Below, piece by piece: positions 7,777 to 15,590 of a stretch of 29,049 bases of DNA. The DNA comes from Pelomonas sp052436255. Its GTDB lineage: Bacteria > Pseudomonadota > Gammaproteobacteria > Burkholderiales > Burkholderiaceae_C. Within the stretch, counting starts at the first letter, position 1. Each line of letters opens with the position of its first letter. Below the pieces are notes generated by a model. It saw nothing but the letters and a program-made list of their open reading frames with translations. It ran no database searches and had not been told where the DNA came from. The stretch is taken from NCBI GenBank assembly GCA_052436255.1, contig JBQVNP010000062.1, positions 1-29,049 of the forward strand, given 5' to 3'. The position numbers were made by a program, and so were the translations under genes.

Positions 7777-8318
7777 CAGTCGGGGGCGATCACTTCGCGT
7801 TCGGTGAGGATGAGCGTCAACGCGCGGTCGTGCGCCTCGACGGCGAAATGTGTCTCGGCGCCCGACCAGGCCAGGCCGATGGCCGCCACCCCCGGATGCG
7901 CCGCCAGCCAGCGGTCGAAATAGCCGCCGCCGTAGCCGAGGCGGAAGCCCTCGCGCGTGAAGCCCACGCACGGCACCAGCACGACGTCGGGCACGGCGAC
8001 CGCGCCCGTGGACGTCGCGATGCCGCATTCGTCCTGCGCGGAGGGCAGGCTGCCGTCCCAGCGGCGAAACACCATCCCGGCCGGCTCGCGGCGGGCGAAC
8101 GGCAGGGCGCGCGGGTAGGGCAGTTCGCCGGGATCGAACTCGCCCGGCAGCGGCCAGTACACGCCCAGCAGCTCCGGCTCCAGTTGTGCCAGCAGCTCGT
8201 TCAGCGCACCGGACAGCGCCGCCTGGGCGGTCTGGAAGGCGGGGCTGGCCGCAAAGTCGCGGCGCGCGGCCAGCAGCTCGCGGCGCTGCACGGGGCGGTC
8301 GGGGTGGGCGGGGCTCAT
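7776..8318 (-). CDS. 5-formyltetrahydrofolate cyclo-ligase (copy 2)
   Basis: 180 aa. Family motifs: VYWPLPGEFDPGELPY (from about 53), DVVLVPCVGFTREGFRLGYGGGYFDRW with the canonical GYGGGYFDR at 128-136, and IGLAWSGAETHFAVEAHD near the end. Compared with copy 1 at 2714-3283 the glycine motif is closer to consensus, and the rest of the chain differs widely, so this is an old paralogue and not a recent duplication. The start at 8318 (MSPAHPDRP) is the best family fit, but in-frame Met codons farther upstream exist and no clear ribosome-binding site decides between them. The gene is translationally coupled to ybaL downstream and divergent from the hydrolase gene. Confidence 0.9.
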   Translation of the reverse strand: MSPAHPDRPVQRRELLAARRDFAASPAFQTAQAALSGALNELLAQLEPELLGVYWPLPGEFDPGELPYPRALPFARREPAGMVFRRWDGSLPSAQDECGIATSTGAVAVPDVVLVPCVGFTREGFRLGYGGGYFDRWLAAHPGVAAIGLAWSGAETHFAVEAHDRALTLILTEREVIAPD

Positions 8319-8475
8319 TGGCGGGATGGTTGGGCGGTCGGCATAAATGGAGGGCGGCGTATTAAAACCCATGGGGCAGGCAGTCCTCAGGGCTGAGGAC
8401 GACTCGGGTCTGCGGGCTGGCTGGCAGGCGCCTGCGGGGCTATGGTCGCTGCCGTCGCCACTCCAGGAAGCCGCC
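8319..8475. promoter_or_regulatory. Divergent promoter region with two strong palindromes
   Basis: 157 bp between cyclo-ligase copy 2 and the hydrolase gene. An AT-rich patch lies at 8341-8370 (CATAAATGG, GTATTAAAACCC), a likely -10 area for the minus-strand operon. It is followed by a palindrome with 8-bp perfect arms, GTCCTCAG-GG-CTGAGGAC (8383-8400), and by a perfect 12-bp palindrome GCAGGCGCCTGC (8424-8435). A two-base loop is too tight for a normal terminator hairpin, so protein binding is more likely. An AGGAA at 8465-8469 serves the hydrolase start. Confidence 0.55.
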
Positions 8476-10101
8476 ATGTCCACGCCCGACGCGCCCTACC
8501 ACCCCATCATCTATGTGCGCGGCTATGCCATGTCCCGCGGCGAGATCGACGAGACCACGGCCGACCCCTTCTGCGGCTTCAACCTCGGCTCGACCATGTA
8601 CCGCGCGGTGCCCAACAAGACCGAACGACCGCGCAAATACGTGTTCGAGTCGCCCGTCGTGCGGCTGGCGTCGGAGTACCAGTACCAGGATGTCTACGAA
8701 GACGGCTACGACATCGTCGACGCCGAGTGGGAGGCCGATTCCCTGGGCAAGCCCACGGGCAACAAGCTCGGCAGCCGCTGCATCGTCATCTACCGCTACT
8801 ACGACGCCGCCTCCACCCACCTGGGCAGCGGCAAGACGCCCGAGATCGAGGACTTCGCCAGGGGCTTGTCCGAGCTGGTGGCCCGCGTGCGCGACCTGGT
8901 CTGCGGGAACCCCGACAACAAGATCAAGCCCGCCGACTTCCGCTGCTACCTGGTGGCCCATTCGATGGGCGGCCTGGTCTGCCGCGCCTTCCTGCAGAAC
9001 CCGGCGCTGGACACCGAGAAAGTGTCCAAGCATGTCGACAAGTTCTTCACCTACGCCACGCCGCACAACGGCATCGACGTGCTGGGCGTGAACATCCCGT
9101 CGTGGCTGGGCGTCAACGACATCTCCAACTTCGACCGCGACAAGCGCATGCCGGCCTACCTGGACCTGGCCGCCGCCGCCAAGAAGCACAAGCGTGTCGA
9201 CCTGGTGCCCGAGGCGCGTTTCCCGTCGCGACGCATCTTCACGCTGGTGGGCAGCAACCGGCTCGACTACGAGGCCGCCGCCGGCATGTCGCGCAGCTTC
9301 GTCGGCCATGGCAGCGACGGCCTGGTCAAGATCGAGAACGCGACGCTGTGCGGCCTGGACGCCAAGGGCAACCTCACCGAGCAATGCGCCAAGGCGGTGG
9401 TCTACCGCGCCCATTCGGGCTTCTTCGGCATCGTCAACAGCGAGGAGGGCTTTCAGAACCTGGCGCGCTTCCTGTTCGGCGACGTGCGGGTGGACCTGTG
9501 GCTGGAGATCGAAGAGATCCGGCTGCCCGACAAGGTGCAGGCGCAGGCCGACGCCGGGCGCGCCGTCAACGCCCTCTATCAGATCGAGGTGCTGGCCTCG
9601 CCGCGCGGCAAGCTCTGGTATCTGACGCGGCGCACGACCGAGGAAGACTCCGTCGCCTGCGTTGCCCATGCCGACTGGCAGAAGAACGCGAGCCTGTACC
9701 TCAGCAGCGTCTTCCTCGCCAACCGGGCGCGGGTCAACATGCAGCGCAAATCGCTGGCCTATGGCATGACGCTGGGCGTGCGCGTGCCCGACTACGAGAT
9801 CGAGAAGCGCCTGTGGCTCAACGAGCACTTCGAGGGCGGCTACCTGTTCCGCAACGCGCTGATCCTGGAGATGGTGCCGCCGGTCAACGAGGGCGACGCC
9901 TGGAAGGTCAAGTACGCCTGGCAGGACGCTGGCGTATCCATGGCCGACACCGAGATCAAGGCGACCCAGCTGAAGTCCGGCCGCATCGAGGTCAGCGTGC
10001 CCTTCGACAGCAGCACCGTCGCCGCCAACGGCAAGATGAAGCCGACCAACCCCGGCATCCGCGGCCGCCTGCGCTTCGAGATCGAGGGTTGGAACCAATA
10101 G
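8476..10101 (+). CDS. Alpha/beta-fold serine hydrolase (lipase/esterase-like), 541 aa
   Basis: The N-terminal two thirds are an alpha/beta hydrolase. IIYVRGYAMS (11-20) is the oxyanion-side strand, AHSMGG (161-166) is the nucleophile elbow with S163, TYATPHNG follows, GHGSDGLVKIENA gives a likely acid D281, and YRAHSGFFGIVNSEEG gives a likely H313. This resembles PGAP1/lipase-class enzymes acting on esters or acyl groups. Residues about 335-541 form a separate beta-rich domain of no recognised family (KLWYLTRRTTEEDS, RKSLAYGMTLGVRVPDYEIEKRLW, GRLRFEIEGWNQ). No signal peptide is visible, so the protein is probably cytoplasmic or exported by a dedicated system. The ATG at 8476 has AGGAA six bases upstream. 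The substrate is unknown. Confidence 0.75.
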   Translation: MSTPDAPYHPIIYVRGYAMSRGEIDETTADPFCGFNLGSTMYRAVPNKTERPRKYVFESPVVRLASEYQYQDVYEDGYDIVDAEWEADSLGKPTGNKLGSRCIVIYRYYDAASTHLGSGKTPEIEDFARGLSELVARVRDLVCGNPDNKIKPADFRCYLVAHSMGGLVCRAFLQNPALDTEKVSKHVDKFFTYATPHNGIDVLGVNIPSWLGVNDISNFDRDKRMPAYLDLAAAAKKHKRVDLVPEARFPSRRIFTLVGSNRLDYEAAAGMSRSFVGHGSDGLVKIENATLCGLDAKGNLTEQCAKAVVYRAHSGFFGIVNSEEGFQNLARFLFGDVRVDLWLEIEEIRLPDKVQAQADAGRAVNALYQIEVLASPRGKLWYLTRRTTEEDSVACVAHADWQKNASLYLSSVFLANRARVNMQRKSLAYGMTLGVRVPDYEIEKRLWLNEHFEGGYLFRNALILEMVPPVNEGDAWKVKYAWQDAGVSMADTEIKATQLKSGRIEVSVPFDSSTVAANGKMKPTNPGIRGRLRFEIEGWNQ

Positions 10102-10163
10102 GGATTCCCCCCTGGGTTAAATTCGTCCGGTGGGCGTGAGCGCTGGACGCAGAGGTAGTAGGC

Positions 10164-12152
10164 ATGACGGCGGTGAAGTGGTGGCTCGGGCTGAGCCTGA
10201 TGTGGGCGCTGGGATGCGGGGCCCAGCCGGGGCCAAGCGACCTGGCCGTGCAGGCGCGCGAGGCCTGGGTCAAGCGGGACCGCCCGCGGCTGGCCTCGCT
10301 TGCCGACGCCGCGCGCCGCCAGAACCACCCCCTGGCCGGCTGGGTCGACTACTTCGACCTGAATGCGCGCCTGGCCGAGATCCGCCAGCCCGACATGGAC
10401 GCCTTCTATGCGCGCTACCCCGGCAGCTATGTCGAGGACCGGCTGCGCAACGACTGGCTGCTGGAGCTGGGCCGCCGCCGCGATTGGGCGAACTTCCGGC
10501 GTGACCACGCCAGCTACCAGATGCGCGACGACCGCGAGGTGGCCTGCTATGTGCTGCTGGCCGACCACGCCGCCGGCGGCAAGGTCGCCAGCGACGCGGC
10601 CCGGGATGCCTGGATGGCGCAGAAGGACGGCGACGACGGCTGCCAGCAGCTGGCCAGGGCCATGCTGGAGGCCGGCCAGTTCAAGCCCGACACCGTCTGG
10701 GCCAGGGCGCGCTTGGCCATCGAGCAGAGCCGCCCGCGCGCCGCGCGTCAGGCCGTCGCGCTGCTGGGCAGCAAGGCCTTCGACCAGAAGCTGGCCGAAC
10801 TGCAGGACAACGCCGGCCGCTATCTGACACGCAAGGCCCGCACCTCGCCGCGCGCCGAGGCAGAACTGACGGCCATGGCCCTGGCCCGCGTCGCGGCCAA
10901 CGACCCCGAGCAGGCCGGCGACCTGCTGGGCGACAAGTGGAGCCGGCTGCCTGCCGACCTGCAGGCCTGGCTGTGGGTGCAAATCGGCCGCCAGTCGGCG
11001 CTGCGCCTGCAGGACGACGCCGTGGCCCCCTTCGAGCGCGCCCACAAGCTCGCGCCCGAGCTGGACTGGAGCGACGACACCCTGGCCTGGGCGGCCCGCG
11101 CCGCGCTGCGCGCCAAGCAGCCGGCCCTCGCGCTGCGCGCCATCGAGAAGATGAGCCCGGCCGAACAGCGCGACCCGGCCTGGGTCTACTGGAAGGCCCG
11201 CGCGACGCGCATGCAGGGCGATGCGCCCACTGCGCGCGCCCAGCTCGCTGCGCTGGCGGCCTCGCCCCAGGCCGGGCCGCTGAACTACTTCGGCCGCCTG
11301 GCCGCCGAGGATCTCGGCCTGCCGACGCCGCTGCCATCGCCCCCCGCGCCGCTGACCGCCGAGGAACGCCGCGCCGCCCGTCAGCACCCCGGCCTGACGC
11401 GTGGCCTGCAACTCATCGACCTCGGTCTGCGCAGCGAGGGCGTGCGCGAGTGGAATTTCTCGCTGCGCGGCATGGGCGACCGCGCCCTGCTGGCCGCCGC
11501 CCAGGAGGCCTGCGACCGCGAGGTCTGGGACCGCTGCATCAACACCAGCGAGCGCACCAGGGCCGAGATCGACATCGCCCAGCGCTACCCGCTGCCCTTT
11601 CGCGCCGAGCTGACGCGCGAGGCGCAGAACGCTGGGCTGGATGCGGCCTATGTCTACGGCCTGATCCGCCAGGAGTCGCGCTTCGTGCTGGATGCGCGCT
11701 CGCATGTCGGCGCGTCGGGCCTGATGCAGGTCATGCCCGCCACCGCCAAGTGGACGGCCAAGAAGGCCGGCCTGGACTACAGCCCGGCGCGCATCAGCGA
11801 CCGTGACTTCAACCTGCGCATCGGCACCCACTATCTCAAGCTGGTGCTGGACCGCTTCGACGGTGCCCAGGCCCTGGCCGCGGCCGCCTACAACGCCGGC
11901 CCGGGGCGCCCGGCGCGCTGGCGTGAAGGCCCCGTCATCGACGCGGCCATCTGGGCCGAGAACATCCCTTTCACCGAGACGCGCGACTATGTGCGCAAGG
12001 TGCTGCTCGGCGGCGCCGTCTACGCCCAGGTGCTGGGCCTGCCGGCCACCCGTTTGCGCGAGCGGCTCGGCACCAGCGTCGGTCCGGCCGGCATGCGCGC
12101 CGCCGATGTCAGTGATGTGCCGCCCGCGGCGGTGGGGGATGCCAAGTCATGA
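10164..12152 (+). CDS. slt: Soluble lytic murein transglycosylase, Slt70-like
   Basis: 662 aa. The enzyme cleaves the MurNAc-GlcNAc bond of peptidoglycan in the periplasm and leaves 1,6-anhydro-MurNAc ends. An N-terminal export signal (MTAVKWWLGLSLMWALGCGAQ) is present; ALGC is a poor but possible lipobox. A long alpha-helical superhelix (about 30-480) precedes the catalytic domain: AYVYGLIRQESRF with catalytic E504, GASGLMQVMPATAKW, and AAAAYNAGPGRPARW. Its last bases overlap the start of the NDUFA9-like gene (ATGA, 12149-12152), so the pair is co-translated. A TTAAAT patch and an AGGTAG lie in the 62 bp upstream. The symbol refers to the Slt70 type. Confidence 0.93.
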   Translation: MTAVKWWLGLSLMWALGCGAQPGPSDLAVQAREAWVKRDRPRLASLADAARRQNHPLAGWVDYFDLNARLAEIRQPDMDAFYARYPGSYVEDRLRNDWLLELGRRRDWANFRRDHASYQMRDDREVACYVLLADHAAGGKVASDAARDAWMAQKDGDDGCQQLARAMLEAGQFKPDTVWARARLAIEQSRPRAARQAVALLGSKAFDQKLAELQDNAGRYLTRKARTSPRAEAELTAMALARVAANDPEQAGDLLGDKWSRLPADLQAWLWVQIGRQSALRLQDDAVAPFERAHKLAPELDWSDDTLAWAARAALRAKQPALALRAIEKMSPAEQRDPAWVYWKARATRMQGDAPTARAQLAALAASPQAGPLNYFGRLAAEDLGLPTPLPSPPAPLTAEERRAARQHPGLTRGLQLIDLGLRSEGVREWNFSLRGMGDRALLAAAQEACDREVWDRCINTSERTRAEIDIAQRYPLPFRAELTREAQNAGLDAAYVYGLIRQESRFVLDARSHVGASGLMQVMPATAKWTAKKAGLDYSPARISDRDFNLRIGTHYLKLVLDRFDGAQALAAAAYNAGPGRPARWREGPVIDAAIWAENIPFTETRDYVRKVLLGGAVYAQVLGLPATRLRERLGTSVGPAGMRAADVSDVPPAAVGDAKS

Positions 12153-13102
12153 GCTTTTCTGTTCTGGTTCTTGGCGGCGGCGGCTTTGTCGGGCGCGCGC
12201 TTTGCGAGCAGCTGACGCGCCGCCTCGGCGCGGGCGTGCGCATCACCGTGCCGACGCGGCGCCTGGCCCATGCGCGCGACCTGCAGAGCCTGCCCGGCGT
12301 GACCGTCTTGCAGGCCGATGTCTTCCGCGACCTGGCGGCCCTGCTGCCTGGTCATCATGCCGTCGTCAACCTGGTCGCCATCCTGCAGGGCAGCAGCACC
12401 GCCTTCGAGCATGTGCATGTGGAGCTGCCCAGGCGCATCGCTGCCGCCATGGCCGCGGCCGGCCCGCGTCGCCTCGTGCATGTCAGCGCCCTCGGCGTGG
12501 CAGAGCACGCGCCCTCGCGCTACCTGCGCAGCAAGGCCGCCGGCGAGGCGGTGCTGCAGGTCGCCACACAGACCGGTGCACTGGAGCTGAGCTTGCTGCG
12601 CCCGTCGCTCGTCTTCGGCGACGGCGACAAGAGCGTCAACCTGTTCGCCCGGCTGCAGGGCCTGTTCCCGCTGATGCCGCTGGCCGGCGCGGGCGCGCGG
12701 CTGCAACCGGTCTGGGTGCAGGACCTGGCACGCGCCCTGGTCGAGGTGCTGATGCGCCGCGACACCATCGGCCAGACCTTCGAGATCGCCGGCCCGCGCG
12801 AGCTGACGCTGGCCGGGCTGGTGCGCCTGGCCGGCCGCGTGTCAGGGCATGAGCGGCCGGTGCTGCCGCTGCCCGGGCCGCTGGCCACGCTGCAGGCCCT
12901 GGCCATGGAGTGCCTGCCCGGCGAGCCCCTGCTGTCGCGCGACAACCTGGCCTCGCTGTCCGTGCCCAATGTGCCGAGTGGCCAGCTGCCCGGCCTGGCC
13001 GAGCTCGGCATCACGCCGGCCTCGCTGGAGGCGGTGCTGCCGACCTATCTCGCGCCCGGCGCCGGCGTGGCGCGGCTGGATGCGTGGCGCGCCAGGCATT
13101 AA
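12149..13102 (+). CDS. NDUFA9-like NAD(P)-binding SDR-family protein
   Basis: 317 aa. Atypical extended short-chain dehydrogenase. The nucleotide-binding glycine motif LGGGGFVGRAL is at 8-18, with VVNLVAILQG as the adenine-side strand, LVHVSALGV, and RYLRSKAAGE in place of the canonical YxxxK (the Tyr and Lys are both present). This places it in the complex I NDUFA9 subunit family. In bacteria the name is by similarity; a complex I role is not shown. The 4-bp overlap with the transglycosylase gene is a Burkholderiales-like arrangement. A 6-bp-arm inverted repeat (AATCCG-TTG-CGGATT, 13101-13115) straddles its stop codon but is too weak to call a terminator. Confidence 0.87.
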   Translation: MSFSVLVLGGGGFVGRALCEQLTRRLGAGVRITVPTRRLAHARDLQSLPGVTVLQADVFRDLAALLPGHHAVVNLVAILQGSSTAFEHVHVELPRRIAAAMAAAGPRRLVHVSALGVAEHAPSRYLRSKAAGEAVLQVATQTGALELSLLRPSLVFGDGDKSVNLFARLQGLFPLMPLAGAGARLQPVWVQDLARALVEVLMRRDTIGQTFEIAGPRELTLAGLVRLAGRVSGHERPVLPLPGPLATLQALAMECLPGEPLLSRDNLASLSVPNVPSGQLPGLAELGITPASLEAVLPTYLAPGAGVARLDAWRARH

Positions 13103-13156
13103 TCCGTTGCGGATTGCTCATCCCGCCAGAGGTCAGGCGCGGATAGGCTAGCGGCC

Positions 13157-13837
13157 ATGAAGCTCTACATCGGCAACAAGAACTACTCGTCCTGGTCCAT
13201 GCGCGGCGGCGTACTGCTGGCGGCATTCGGCATTCCCTTTGAGGAGGTCAAGCTGCGCTTTGACTTCAGCGAGGGCTCGCAATGGCACCGCGTCATCTCG
13301 GCCATCACGCCGACCAAGCGCGTGCCGGTCATCGTCGAGGACGATGGCTTCACCGTCTGGGACACGCTGGCCATCACCGAATACATCGCCGACCGCCACC
13401 CCGAGCACGCCATCTGGCCGCGCGCCGTGAAGGCTCGTGCCCGTGCGCGCACGCTGTGTGCGGAGATGCATGCCGGCTTCACGCGCCTGCGCACGGTCTG
13501 CCCGATGAACATCGAGGTGTTTTTCCCCGACGTCGGCGCCAGGCTCTGGGCGGAGGACGAGGCGCTGCGTGCCGATGTGGTGAGGCTGGATGCGGCCTGG
13601 AGCGATGCGCTCGCCGGCAGCGGCGGGCCCTTCCTGTTCGGCGAGTTCAGTGCGGCGGATGCCTACTTCGCACCGGTGGCGGTGCGGCTGAGCCGCTTTG
13701 GCCTGCCGGTGTCAGCAGCGGCCGCAGCGTATCGCGATGCGCTGCTGGCGCATCCGGCGGTGCAGGACTGGGTGGCGGATGCGCTGCGCGAGCAGGATTT
13801 CATCGTCGAGGACGAGCCTTACCGGAAGGGCCGCTGA
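13157..13837 (+). CDS. Glutathione S-transferase family protein
   Basis: 226 aa. The thioredoxin-fold N-terminal domain begins KLYIGNKNYSSWSMRGGVLLAAFG, placing a Ser in the active-site loop (YSSWS) as in the bacterial GSTs of this subgroup. The loop TPTKRVPVIVEDDG carries the cis-Pro, and WDTLAITEYIADRHP gives the SNAIL-like gamma-glutamyl contact. The all-helical C-terminal domain contains GEFSAADAYFAPVAVRL, the usual Asp cap. It probably conjugates or reduces electrophiles with glutathione in the cytoplasm; the substrate is unknown. A DUF1272 protein gene follows after only 2 bp, so the two form a small operon. Confidence 0.9.
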   Translation: MKLYIGNKNYSSWSMRGGVLLAAFGIPFEEVKLRFDFSEGSQWHRVISAITPTKRVPVIVEDDGFTVWDTLAITEYIADRHPEHAIWPRAVKARARARTLCAEMHAGFTRLRTVCPMNIEVFFPDVGARLWAEDEALRADVVRLDAAWSDALAGSGGPFLFGEFSAADAYFAPVAVRLSRFGLPVSAAAAAYRDALLAHPAVQDWVADALREQDFIVEDEPYRKGR

Positions 13838-13839
13838 TC

Positions 13840-14148
13840 ATGTTGGAACTGCGGCCCAGCTGTGAGCATTGCGCGGTGGCGTTGCCGCCGGAGTCGGTGC
13901 AGGCGCGCATCTGCAGCTTCGAGTGCACGTTCTGTGCAGGCTGCGCCGAGCGGCTGCTGAGCAACGTCTGCCCCAACTGTGGCGGCGGCTTTGTGCCGCG
14001 GCCGGTGCGGCCGGCGCGGGATTGGCGCGGTCGCAACCACCTTGGGGCGTATCCGGCGCGGACCGAGCCGAAGGTGAGGCCGGTGGACCTGCCAGCGCAT
14101 GCGGCCTTGGTCACGGCACTCGGCGGCTTGCCGCCGGAGAAGCGCTAA
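13840..14148 (+). CDS. DUF1272 zinc-ribbon-like small protein
   Basis: 102 aa. The first half is a cysteine-rich zinc-binding module: C8-x2-C11, C25, C29, C32-x2-C35 and C44-x2-C47 (CEHC, CSFECTFCAGC, CPNC). This matches DUF1272, a short bacterial family of unknown function. The second half is Pro/Arg-rich (FVPRPVRPARDWRGRNHLGAY) and probably flexible. The ATG at 13840 lies 2 bp after the GST stop; in-frame extensions upstream are inside the GST gene. Co-transcription with the GST is likely, but no functional link is known. Confidence 0.85.
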   Translation: MLELRPSCEHCAVALPPESVQARICSFECTFCAGCAERLLSNVCPNCGGGFVPRPVRPARDWRGRNHLGAYPARTEPKVRPVDLPAHAALVTALGGLPPEKR

Positions 14149-14273
14149 CGCGCTGCGTGATCAGGGGGGACGGTCGGCATCCCCGAGCTGCCAGACAATC
14201 CGAACGCCCGACCGTATCGCCACCAGCGATGCCGGGGCCGCTAGCCGAACCCGCTGAGATCCAGGACCGCCGC
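14149..14273. promoter_or_regulatory. Upstream region of pepQ with a spaced inverted repeat
   Basis: 125 bp without a gene. ACGGTCGG (14170-14177) and CCGACCGT (14208-14215) are perfect 8-bp inverted repeats 30 bp apart, bracketing a less GC-rich stretch (CCAGACAATCCGAAC) that could hold the pepQ promoter. AGGA about eight bases before the ATG at 14274 is the likely ribosome-binding site. In such GC-rich DNA the repeat could be chance. Confidence 0.3.
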
Positions 14274-15590
14274 ATGAGCCTCTACGTCGACCACCTCGCC
14301 ACGCTGCAACACCAGGCGGAAGCCGCACTGGAACGCACCGGCTTCGACGCGCTGCTGATCGCCGCCGGCATCGAGAAATACGCCTTCCTCGACGACCGGC
14401 CCTATCTCTTCCAGGCCAACCCGCACTTCAAGCACTGGCTGCCGCTGAGCAACCACCCGCACTCCTGGCTGGCCGTGCGCCCGGGCGAGAAGCCGCGCGT
14501 CGTCTACTACCAGCCCGACGACTACTGGCATGTGCCGCCGAGCGCGCCCGGCGGTGAATGGGTGGATGCCGTCGAGCTCGTCGTCATCCGCGAGCCTGAA
14601 GAGGCCGCCAAGGCGCTGGCCGACGTCGTCACGCCGCGCACGGCCATCGTCGGCGAGCCCGACGCGGCCCTGGCCGGGCTGCTGCCCAACAACCCCGAGC
14701 CGCTGCTCAACCTGCTGCACTGGGCGCGCGGCGTGAAGACGCCCTACGAGCTGGCCCAGATGCGCGCCGCCCAGCGCCGTGCCGTGCCGGGGCACCTCGC
14801 GGCGCGCGCGGCCTTTCTGCGCGGCGAGAGCGAGGCGGGCATCCACCGCGCCTACCTCGTCGCGACCGGGCACACCGACCGTGACCTGCCCTACAGCAAC
14901 ATCGTCGGCCTCAACGAGCACGCCGCGGTGCTGCACTACCAGTACCAGGACGAGAGCCCGCCGGCCGAGGTGCGCAGCTTCCTCATCGATGCTGGCGCGC
15001 AGGTGAACGGGTATGCCAGCGATATCACCCGCACCTGGGTCGCGCCTGGCCATGACGAGTTCGCCGCATTGATTGCGGCGATGGAGCGCGAACAGCTCGC
15101 CTTGGTCGACGAGGTCCGCGAGGGCGTCGACTACCGCGACATCCACCTCAGCACCCACCGCCGGGTCGCCCGCGTGCTGCGCGAGGCCGGCCTCGTCGAC
15201 ATGAGCGACGAGGCCATGGTGGAAGAAGGCGTCACCAAGCCCTTCTTCCCGCATGGCATCGGCCATCTGCTGGGCCTGCAGGTGCACGACGTCGGCGGTT
15301 TCATGGCCGGCGAGACCGGCGGCGTGGCGGACAAACCCGAGGGCCACCGCTACCTGCGCCTGACGCGGCCGCTGCAGGCGGGCATGGTGGTCACCATCGA
15401 GCCGGGCCTGTACTTCATCCCGACGCTGCTGCGCCAGCTGCGCGCCTCGCCGCAGGCGGCGCAGGTGGACTGGGCGGCAGTGGAGCGGCTGTCACGCTAC
15501 GGCGGCATCCGCATCGAGGACGACGTGGCCTGCCGCGCGGCCGGCGAGGCGCCGGAGAACCTGACGCGGGACGCGTTCGCGGCCGCCTGA
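14274..15590 (+). CDS. pepQ: Xaa-Pro dipeptidase
   Basis: 438 aa, close to E. coli PepQ. This cytoplasmic M24B metallopeptidase hydrolyses Xaa-Pro dipeptides; the family also acts on organophosphate triesters. An N-terminal creatinase-like domain (1-160) is followed by the pita-bread catalytic domain. Dinuclear metal ligands are all present: D239 (LIDAGAQ), D250 (YASDITRTW), H331 (HGIGHLLGL), E376 (TIEPGLY) and E415 (IRIEDD). H338 (VHDVGG) is also conserved. The dimer-type PepQ feature HFKHWLPLSNHPHSW supports PepQ over PepP. The start MSLYVDHLATLQ matches the family, and a longer frame upstream is excluded. The stop overlaps the next start by one base (TGATG). Confidence 0.95.
   Translation: MSLYVDHLATLQHQAEAALERTGFDALLIAAGIEKYAFLDDRPYLFQANPHFKHWLPLSNHPHSWLAVRPGEKPRVVYYQPDDYWHVPPSAPGGEWVDAVELVVIREPEEAAKALADVVTPRTAIVGEPDAALAGLLPNNPEPLLNLLHWARGVKTPYELAQMRAAQRRAVPGHLAARAAFLRGESEAGIHRAYLVATGHTDRDLPYSNIVGLNEHAAVLHYQYQDESPPAEVRSFLIDAGAQVNGYASDITRTWVAPGHDEFAALIAAMEREQLALVDEVREGVDYRDIHLSTHRRVARVLREAGLVDMSDEAMVEEGVTKPFFPHGIGHLLGLQVHDVGGFMAGETGGVADKPEGHRYLRLTRPLQAGMVVTIEPGLYFIPTLLRQLRASPQAAQVDWAAVERLSRYGGIRIEDDVACRAAGEAPENLTRDAFAAA

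Noticed and set aside
6130..7923. A 597-codon plus-strand open frame opposite the YbaL-type antiporter
   Set aside because: His/Gln/Arg-rich antisense translation with no recognisable domain; the opposite strand has a full-length antiporter matching YbaL throughout.
9840..11831. A 663-codon minus-strand open frame opposite the hydrolase and transglycosylase genes
   Set aside because: It spans two well-supported genes on the other strand and shows only low-complexity Gln/Ala/Gly/Arg sequence.
13101..13115. Inverted repeat AATCCG-TTG-CGGATT at the NDUFA9-like stop as a terminator
   Set aside because: The stem is only six base pairs, overlaps the stop codon and has no T-run after it.
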